Of a DNA stretch of 64,000 bases, positions 57,665-64,000 are shown one piece after another. The notes under the pieces were generated by a model. That model was not told the origin of the DNA. It did no database searches and was given only the letters and a program-made list of their open reading frames with translations. Numbering within the stretch: position 1 is the first letter of the stretch; each line of letters opens with the position of its first letter. Source of the stretch: Actinernus sp. WN-2022 (lineage: Eukaryota; Cnidaria; Anthozoa; Actiniaria; Actinernidae); the NCBI GenBank assembly GCA_030867875.1, contig JAOWCC010000019.1, positions 79,946,861 to 80,010,860 on the forward strand, written 5' to 3'. The position numbers were made by a program, and so were the translations under genes.

Positions 57665-58090
57665 ATTGTTAAAGTTAACCTTAGCTGGAAAACAATGTTT
57701 GTTCTCAAGTGTTTGTTTTTAGATGCCTAAATACATTGCTATCTGTCTCCAGCAAATTGTACACTACATGTAGATGTCATTTATGCACCAATTTTCCTGT
57801 CGATAAAACTCATTTGAATATCCTGCACACCGCAAACTTGGATCATGCTGTAACAGTGTTGCCACTATTGTTTTCTGACAACTGGGGCAACACTGTGACA
57901 TCATAAACTCCAAGATGGCAGCATACAGGAAATTCAAATGAGTATTATCGACAGGAAAATCTGTGCCTAAATTACATCTAGTGTACAATTTATTGGAGAC
58001 ATACACAGAAACAGACTTATGGTAGGCATGTATAACAATCATTTGAGAGCAAACGTTGTTTTTCAGTCAAGATTAATTTCACTTGTGTTT
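57665..58090. mobile_element. MITE with about 165-bp inverted arms inside the CACTA-like element
   Basis: Arms 57665-57830 and about 57910-58090 are inverted (AAATTGTACACTA, TTTTCCTGTCGATAA, ACTCATTTGAAT), with about 80 bp between them. Not coding. Confidence 0.75.
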
Positions 58091-59049
58091 TCAAAGTTGA
58101 TACAATTATTGCTCTGATCACTGCATGACTTGGTAGATTTTGTATTAACTTTCAAAAACATGTGTGAAATTAGTATTTAATTTTACTGGTTCCCTGAGCC
58201 AGTGAGGATTTCAGAAATGAGGCTCTTAACAACAAAATTATTATCATATTATTATTATGGCTAAATTTGAAATAAAGCCTGGGTATTTGTTTTGAGTTAC
58301 TTGAATTACTGCAGAGGTTACATGATTAAAATGTATTGCAGTACATGTAAGTTGTATTTTCTCAAATATAAGCCCCTGGCATTTATTCATAAAAAAAAGT
58401 TGGAAAATATTGATTGTTACAGTTAAGCATTTCTGATATTTAATTGTATTGGATGAAGACTGCACTTTTTCAAGTCCCACTATTTATATTTATATGTACA
58501 TGTTGTTATATATAACATTTGACCTTGCGAAAAAAAATTTATGGAAAAAAGACTGCACTTTCTATAAGTCTCGCTATTTACAACTATTTTATTATCAAAT
58601 GAGGTTGTTACAGTTAAAGTATAGTAATTTATTTAACTTTTAGAAAAACACTATTTATTAATAATGTAAATTTAGGGGAATGGAATAAACTACAGGTTAT
58701 ATCATACCTTCTTGTTTGTGGTTTTATCTTTACACTTGTGCCTGTGATTGAAACACCTCCCTGATTTAATAAATCTTTTTTGTCTTGTTTTCACCGCTCA
58801 TCTCTGCTTACATAAAATTTATGAGGGCAGAAAACATTCGTAAAAGGTCAAATTTAATAACCTTTGCGCTTGGCACGTTCAATTAAAAAGCAGTAAAAAA
58901 AATTAACAAAGAGCATATGCTTGAAACGTTCGCGTAAATCATAGCTTTGCATGGCGTGACGGCAATATTAAAGTTCCGTAAAGAGCACATTGGTTATTTA
59001 CGCTTGTGACGTTTGCGTAAATTTTGGATTTACAATGTACATACTTTTA

Positions 59050-59490
59050 CGGTAATAGTAAAGTTCCGGTCTAAAGAGCACATTTAAGGCTATTTACGCT
59101 TGTCGCGTTTGCGTAAATTTTGGATTTACAGATTTACGTTGTAGTAAAGTTACGTAAAGAGCGCATTTAAGGCTATTTACGCTTGTCGCGTTTGCGTAAA
59201 TTTTGGATTTACGTTGTAGTAAAGTTCCGTAAAGAGCACATTTAAGGCTATTTACGCTTGTCGCGTTTGCGTAAATTTTGGATTTACGTTGTAGTAAAGT
59301 TCCGTAAAGAGCACATTTAAGGCTATTTACGCTTGTCGCGTTTGCGTAAATTTTGGATTTACACACATTTACGATGATTGTAAAGTTCCGTAAAGAGCAT
59401 ATTTAAGGTTATTTACGCTTGTCGCGTTTGCGTAAATTTTGGTTTTACATACATTTACGGTTATTGTAAAGTTCTGTAAAGAGCACGTTT
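59050..59490. repeat. 75-bp minisatellite of TTTACGC-rich units
   Basis: AAAGAGCACATTTAAGGCTA followed by TTTACGCTTGTCGCGTTTGC recurs at about 59065, 59152, 59228, 59304, 59388 and 59474. The central units are exactly 75 bp and nearly identical; edge units are longer. The open frame across it on the minus strand (three 25-residue repeats) is a by-product of a period divisible by three. Confidence 0.85.
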
Positions 59491-59684
59491 ACGGTTCTTT
59501 ACGCATAACGTAAACACTGCGCTAAAGGGTATCACTACGCTGTCTTTACGTATCACCGTAAATGCTGCGTAAAGACCGTCTTTACGAAGACGTAAGAATT
59601 ACGTAAAGAAGCGTAAAGTGTATATCTACGTCGTCTTTACGCTACCATTACGGAGGCGTAAATCCCTCATTTCATGCTGTGATT

Positions 59685-59930
59685 ATTTCATTCAATAATC
59701 TCCAAGTTTGCTTCATGTTTTTTCGCACCTTTACTAGTTGCGATTCATAATAATTACGTTTCGAAATTCTTAACAAATGATTTAGTTTATTCTTATAATT
59801 TTTGTACTTAAAGTCGTTACGTGGACAAGGGTTTCTAAGGAACCGTTTATAAAGTTTGTTTTTCTTGCTAATTGATTTCATAAGAGCGCTCGAGATCCAT
59901 GATTTTTTAAGTGAAATTAAACTTTTTTAT
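59685..59930 (-). mobile_element. LINE-B, 5'-ward segment
   Basis: The minus strand reads SKKNKLYKRFLRNP, LNHLLRISKRNYYE and MKQTWRLLNEII, the region between endonuclease and reverse transcriptase. It continues in frame into 57435 once the CACTA-like insert is removed. It is cut at about 59930. Confidence 0.75.
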
Positions 59931-59944
59931 TTAATTTTCTAAAA

Positions 59945-60289
59945 GAAAAAGGTACTCCACTGACGGAACTCTCTTTACAACTTCACCACCAACTGGAAAC
60001 GACATATCTTTGGGAAATTCCTGGAGTCTCTGGCTTGAGACAATGAGTAGTATCTCTGTTTTGATGCATTTAGTGAAAGTTTATTGGCTGCAAGCCATTT
60101 ACTCACTTCAGTCAGGTTATTCGTGACATATTCGTTAATTTCCTCTGGGTCGTTTCCAGTGGCGGTGAGGGTTGAATCGTCAGCATACATACGCGTAGCT
60201 GCATCTGGCAAACAATTCGGTAAGTCATTAATATATATGAGAAATAACAGAGGCCCTAGTATAGAGCTGTGTGGTACACCACATATCTA
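59945..60289 (-). pseudogene. LINE-D reverse transcriptase fragment
   Basis: The minus strand reads MYADDSTLTATGNDPEEINE and VSKWLAANKLSLNASK, the catalytic box and following helix, preceded by GVPHSSILGPLLFLIYINDL. The YADDSTL box differs from the FADDTNL type in LINE-A, so this is another family. It is truncated on both sides. Confidence 0.8.
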
Positions 60290-61020
60290 ACAACAACAAC
60301 AATTTATTTACCCAATACATTATGTTTCGACATGAACGGTAAAATTCCATCCAGAATAACTGTATATCGAGCTGGATGGCTATTATGTAAATTGAATAAA
60401 GATATATATCGGTCGAAATGTTCAAATTACACACAAACACAGACATAAAGGAAACTAAATAAATAAACACACACACACACATGTATTTAAGCTACTTATA
60501 TTGTATCTTAAAAATGTTTAGGCGGCAATATATGGAAGTGCATGTTTATCAAATTAGTACTAGTGAAGAGAGAAGAAAAAAAAGAAACAGGATTAAAACT
60601 AAAGGTATGACTGCAACAAATTTTCTTCGTTTTTGTTTTTGAAGGCTTTAAAGGTTTCGTGTTTCAGGTCCTCACTTATTGCATTCCATATTGTTCTCCC
60701 TCTATATCGCATGTTGAATTTACCATAACTTGTTCTCACGAGTGGCAAATAAAATGAGGTTTTTGCAGCTAATCTGGTGTTGTAATTGTGTTTAGATGAT
60801 ACAAGATGAAAAAAATATCAAATCTCGAAGGAAGTAAATTATGATGAAACTCAAACATGAAATTACAGTTAAATAGGTAGATTAGGTCTATGAATTTTAA
60901 TATTTTTAAAGCACTAAAGAGAGAATTTGAATGTTTGTCTGACTACGTAAGGCGTGAGTATAGAACAGTTGAGAGTTGTTAAACCCTGAATAAATTACCA
61001 AATAGGTTGAAAATAGGTGG
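60290..61020 (-). mobile_element. LINE-C 3' end with AAC microsatellite tail
   Basis: Starts at AACAACAACAACAATTT (the tail, read in reverse). The minus strand at about 60.62-60.78 kb reads NYNTRLAAKTSFYLPLVRTS, GKFNMRYRGRTIWNAI and LKHETFKAFKNKNEEN, a typical LINE C-terminus. Frames are broken further upstream. Confidence 0.7.
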
Positions 61021-61069
61021 TTTAGGTATACAGTTATTCGTTGATCCGAGAATAAAGTAGTATATATAA

Positions 61070-61275
61070 TGGGGGTTCTAATTCACCTTTATATAAGCCT
61101 TTTTTTCCCCATTATATATCCCTACCCCCAAGAAAAATCGTCGAAATTTCTCCTTATATAAGCCACCCATAATCAACACACATATTTCTTATATCCAACA
61201 CACGGTTCTAATTTTCCCCATTATATATCCCTACTCCCATGAAAGATTTCTCCTTATATAAGCCCTCCTGATTCC
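61070..61275. promoter_or_regulatory. Repeated TTATATAA-type block at the left edge of the viral-like region
   Basis: CCTT(T)ATATAAGCC occurs at about 61086, 61151 and 61250, and CCCCATTATATATCCCTAC at about 61107 and 61218, in two approximate 110-bp units. The palindromic TTATATAA cores look like TATA boxes or an element end. Confidence 0.45.
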
Positions 61276-61305
61276 CCCAGGAAGAACTATTTCCAACACC
61301 CATTT

Positions 61306-61345
61306 AATGTAACCATTAAGAAACCCCTATTAGAGATATGATTTA
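61306..61345 (+). promoter_or_regulatory. Upstream motif shared by two genes, copy 1
   Basis: TTTAATGTAACCATTAAGAA followed by CCCCTATTAGAGATATG, ending about 60 bp before the F-box/ankyrin ATG. Nearly the same string occurs at 62274 before the next gene. It is followed by a TATA-like TATATAAAAA near 61375. Confidence 0.5.
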
Positions 61346-61402
61346 TCATATTATGAGGTTATACCAAAGTTACTATATAAAAACATCGGAAGTATATATA
61401 CT

Positions 61403-62143
61403 ATGGCTAATATATTGTACCTTCCTATAGAAATTTTGACTAAGATCGTAGAGTATGCTGGTCCTATATCATTTCCCGCTATTTCTTTGACTTCAAAACA
61501 GCTAAATGATGCCGCATCTATGGCACGTTACAAAAACGTAGATCAAAAGTTTCGTAGACGAGTAGTCCTATTCGGGCTTATGTCTTCTCATAACGATGAT
61601 GAGAGAGATAATTTGGCTAGTATCTTCAATATTTCCAAGAATGACGTATACGATACCATTACGGCTAATCATAACGATGATGATGACTACGTCGATGATG
61701 CACTATTCGAGGCCAGCTACAATGGTCATCTTGATGTCATTAAGTGGCTTATTAATCACTTCCAGTTTACCATAGAGGATATAAGCGCCAATGCGGTACT
61801 ATTCAGCGCCATCGCAAATGGTCATCTTGATGTCATTAAGTGGTTTATTAATCACTTCCAGCTTACCATAGAGGATATAAGCGCCAATGCGTTACTATTA
61901 AGCGCCATCGCAAATGGTCATCTTGATGTCGTTAAGTGGTTTATTAATCACTTCCAGCTTAGCATAGAGAACATAAACATCGATGATGCACTATTAGGTG
62001 CCAGCAGCAATGGTCATTTCGATATCGCCAATTGGCTCGCTGAGCATTTTAGACTGCCTTCTGATAACTGTTTGAATATGAATCGCTCGAGACGTGAGCA
62101 TTTTATACCGCCTTCCGATAACCGTTTGAATATGGAGTGGTAA
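61403..62143 (+). CDS. F-box-like/ankyrin-repeat protein of viral type
   Basis: 246 residues, no introns. Residues 1-40 resemble an F-box (LPIEILTKIVEYAG, FPAISLTSKQLNDAA). From residue 95 there are four ankyrin-like units of about 36 residues (NGHLDVIKWLINHF, NGHLDVIKWFINHF, NGHLDVVKWFINHF, NGHFDIANWLAEHF). The middle two are nearly identical in DNA, so they duplicated recently. F-box plus ankyrin proteins are common in large DNA viruses, where they are thought to recruit host ubiquitin ligases. The role here is inferred. Confidence 0.75.
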   Translation: MANILYLPIEILTKIVEYAGPISFPAISLTSKQLNDAASMARYKNVDQKFRRRVVLFGLMSSHNDDERDNLASIFNISKNDVYDTITANHNDDDDYVDDALFEASYNGHLDVIKWLINHFQFTIEDISANAVLFSAIANGHLDVIKWFINHFQLTIEDISANALLLSAIANGHLDVVKWFINHFQLSIENINIDDALLGASSNGHFDIANWLAEHFRLPSDNCLNMNRSRREHFIPPSDNRLNMEW

Positions 62144-62273
62144 TGTTAACATGATAGTTATACTATACTAGGTCCCCGAGATGGGCAACTCATCATACAT
62201 CATATATACTAGTACTTGAACAAAAAAAAAAGAAAAAAAGAAAAAAGAAAAAAAACGAAAAAAACCCGGCTAA

Positions 62274-62312
62274 TTTAATGTAACCATAATAAATCCTAAT
62301 TAGAGAAATGTT
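62274..62312 (+). promoter_or_regulatory. Upstream motif shared by two genes, copy 2
   Basis: TTTAATGTAACCATAATAAA, then TCCTAATTAGAGAAATG, about 25 bp before the Cys-rich ORF. Compare 61306. Confidence 0.5.
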
Positions 62313-62337
62313 ACCGTTATATTATCAGCCATAAAAA

Positions 62338-62715
62338 ATGCGAGGACATAATCAGTGCCGATGGTTAACAATTGGCAGGAGAACTATTTGTGGTAAGAGT
62401 TGTTTATTCGAATGCTGTAAGCAACATAGACACCTGATCAGAGAAGGATCATTTGAGCCATACCCCTGCCGTTTGTGTGGAGTTGGAACTCAAGCAGAGA
62501 CGCGACTTTGTCGCTCGTGTGGTAATGTAAACGCACAGATAGCCATGATGCGTAAAGGTAAGAGGGCTAGAAAGGATTTCGACAACGTATCGATTGAACT
62601 TGCTATGGAGAATTTACCTATTAGGGAACTGATGCGTATAGGTAGGAGGGCTAGAAAGGACTTCAACGACGTATTGACCGAACTTGTAACGAAACATTTA
62701 CCTATTAGAGGATAG
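62338..62715 (+). CDS. Small Cys-rich zinc-binding-like protein
   Basis: 125 residues. The first 65 hold about ten Cys and several His in CxxxC and CxxC pairs (CGKSCLFECCKQH, CRLCGVG, CRSCGN), suggesting two zinc sites. The C-terminal half is a duplicated 30-residue basic segment (RARKDFDNV and RARKDFNDV, each followed by LPIR). I do not recognise the family. Position next to the viral-type genes suggests a DNA-binding or regulatory protein of the same element. Confidence 0.6.
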   Translation: MRGHNQCRWLTIGRRTICGKSCLFECCKQHRHLIREGSFEPYPCRLCGVGTQAETRLCRSCGNVNAQIAMMRKGKRARKDFDNVSIELAMENLPIRELMRIGRRARKDFNDVLTELVTKHLPIRG

Positions 62716-62768
62716 ATATATTAATATTATACTCGTAGTTGTGAGACATATATCATATTCCTATAGAA

Positions 62769-63953
62769 ATGGACGAATATATTGAGCAGTTGCTTAAAGA
62801 AATGCAGCCATCAGCTATCCGAGACGTCGTAAAAAACATCTTAGACGAGCCTATTCCGGAAGCAGTGAAGAGGTCTTTATTACGACCTTTACTTCCGACA
62901 CAGTACCAAACTCAGCCTACTGAGGTCTTGCAGGAATCCCACAATAAGCTAAAGGATGTCTTGAAGGAATTCGATCCACCATTACGCAAGAAGCCTGTTT
63001 GGTCGTACGACGACTACCAGACAGACCAACTAGATGTATATGGACAGAATCGTAATCCAGCCCCACGTCAGCGCAATTTCCCCCCACTAGTATTCAAACG
63101 CACTCCATGGGCCATTGGTAATTTCTTACGAGGCTGGCAGATGGATGTTCCAGAGGGCCATGAACTTGGTGCAGACCCAATGGATTTCTTAAATGGTGTA
63201 CGCCACACAATACGCGAAAAGCTGGAGGAAGAGATCGTCGATCTAAAAGGGGTGAAGTTCCAGCTAGCCTTGAAAGTACATCTAATGAAGTACAAACTCG
63301 ATGGTAGTGAAGAATTCAGCGAGGTAATGCTTCGCCACAACCACGAGGTCGTATTGCAAGCCTACGAAATCAATTCCGCGCTAGACGAGTCTTTTCCTGT
63401 GATCCAAGAGACCCTGGAGAAATGGATACATATAGGCTCAGGCTGGGTGGTAGACCGAGTAGTTCTGCTTTATCTAAACATCGCACGATATCAACCACTA
63501 CGAGGAGGCTCATACATTCCACTACCTAAAGAAGTCCAAAACAAGAGGGCTGTGATTAATGTTCAAAATAAGGATGATAACTGCCTACGATCAGCACTCT
63601 TTCCCGCTAAGATTAATACCCAAAGACCATCTCAGTATCCAATAGACGACGGCCTAGACTTCACAGAAATCGATGCACCAACACCCATGTCACAGATTTG
63701 CAGAGTCGAGAAGCAAAACAACCTTGCGATCAATGTCTTCGGATGGGAGAAAGGTGTGATTGTCTATAGGATTACCAAGCAATGCGGGGACACCAACCGC
63801 ATTAACTTGCTGTTAATAGAGAAATCCGGAAAGTATCACTATACTTTGATCAAGGATTTGAATCGCCTTCTCTACGATCAGAGCATTAGCACCGCGAAAG
63901 GAAGCACTTCTGCGAGAGGTGTCTCCACGGATACTGCCGAAAAGATCTACTAG
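62769..63953 (+). CDS. N-terminal part of a Polinton/adintovirus-type polymerase protein, frame-broken
   Basis: 394 residues, intron-free. The first 250 are unassigned. From about residue 250 the pattern GGSYIPLPKEVQNKRAVINV, NKDDNCLRSAL, NNLAINVFGWEKGVIVYRIT, INLLLIEK and HYTLIKDLNRLL matches the region in front of the protein-primed family B polymerase in Polinton/adintovirus-like elements and their relatives. The frame breaks near 63885-63900; another frame stays open to the window end and shows a CxxC...H...C zinc-finger pattern. The polymerase itself lies outside the window, so the assignment is provisional. Confidence 0.6.
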   Translation: MDEYIEQLLKEMQPSAIRDVVKNILDEPIPEAVKRSLLRPLLPTQYQTQPTEVLQESHNKLKDVLKEFDPPLRKKPVWSYDDYQTDQLDVYGQNRNPAPRQRNFPPLVFKRTPWAIGNFLRGWQMDVPEGHELGADPMDFLNGVRHTIREKLEEEIVDLKGVKFQLALKVHLMKYKLDGSEEFSEVMLRHNHEVVLQAYEINSALDESFPVIQETLEKWIHIGSGWVVDRVVLLYLNIARYQPLRGGSYIPLPKEVQNKRAVINVQNKDDNCLRSALFPAKINTQRPSQYPIDDGLDFTEIDAPTPMSQICRVEKQNNLAINVFGWEKGVIVYRITKQCGDTNRINLLLIEKSGKYHYTLIKDLNRLLYDQSISTAKGSTSARGVSTDTAEKIY

Positions 63954-64000
63954 AAAAACACACCCCAGAATGCAAAGGTATAGGACAAACAGCAGTGAGA

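Larger units (their letters stand above)
57436..59684. mobile_element. CACTA/EnSpm-like non-autonomous element, 2.2 kb
   Basis: Element 57439-59681 with inverted ends CACAGCATGAAATGA, flanked by ATT (57436-57438 and 59682-59684). The CACAG start and 3-bp duplication are typical of CACTA/EnSpm. Subterminal regions are packed with GCGTAAA/TTTACGC motifs, as in that group. Joining the flanks with one ATT restores the LINE-B frame (EIIHRRKSRSKL). No transposase is visible. Confidence 0.85.

Noticed and set aside
59094..59366. ORF with three 25-residue repeats
   Set aside because: It is the translation of a 75-bp minisatellite in a CACTA-like element, with no other sign of coding.

Overview
The window is repeat-dense, AT-rich eukaryotic DNA. 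Introns with GT/AG sites, several non-LTR, LTR and tyrosine-recombinase retroelements, THAP-type DNA transposons and many small inverted-repeat elements (MITEs) rule out a prokaryote. The mix of families suits a cnidarian such as a stony coral or anemone; that is an inference from family resemblance, not something the sequence proves. I see no complete host gene: the best candidates are one short first-exon-like segment near 2.2-2.4 kb and one PIN/FEN1-like exon at 18.7-19.4 kb.

Layout. 0-6.6 kb: MITEs, a 263-bp tandem repeat, a tRNA-like unit and otherwise non-coding DNA. 6.6-11.1 kb: a Gypsy LTR retrotransposon on the minus strand with near-identical 178-bp LTRs, a 5-bp target duplication and two frame breaks. 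11.2-18.2 kb: a TA-flanked MITE, then a decayed DIRS-like element (minus) whose presumed intron holds a 1.1-kb dimeric tandem array. 18.7-19.4 kb: the PIN-like exon. 21.5-29.3 kb: one non-LTR element (LINE-A, minus), split by a 3.7-kb ISL2EU-like DNA transposon and by a 0.9-kb insertion. 30-37 kb: LINE ORF1 remains, a TA MITE, a decayed BEL/Pao element, a minisatellite interrupted by a tandem MITE pair, and hairpin-rich tandem repeats. 38.6-41 kb: two inverted-repeat elements, one with TTAA target duplications. 41.7-46.8 kb: a 3.4-kb foldback element with 9-bp duplications nested inside a smaller element, followed by a second, inverted copy of that smaller element. 47.46-52.04 kb: a second, apparently intact ISL2EU-like transposon. 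52.5-61 kb: fragments of at least four LINEs, nested TTAA elements and a 2.2-kb CACTA-like element. 61.1-64 kb: a compact, intron-free gene group of viral character (F-box/ankyrin protein, Cys-rich protein, N-terminal part of a Polinton/adintovirus-type polymerase protein) that runs off the end.

Most interesting system. The ISL2EU-like element at 47.46-52.04 kb carries two convergent genes, a THAP-DDE transposase and a SWIM-YqaJ nuclease, between about 200-bp inverted repeats flanked by AT. Each repeat contains the same ATG, a short open frame and consensus splice donors, so both genes can begin with the same exon encoded by the transposon end itself. The transposase exon joins in phase to its body; the nuclease exon can do so with a weaker acceptor. 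The older relative at 22.7-26.4 kb has a broken transposase but an uninterrupted nuclease gene, and removing it with one AT restores the LINE reading frame.

Many insertions here can be ordered because the host element's frame or sequence becomes continuous once the insert and one target-site copy are taken out.
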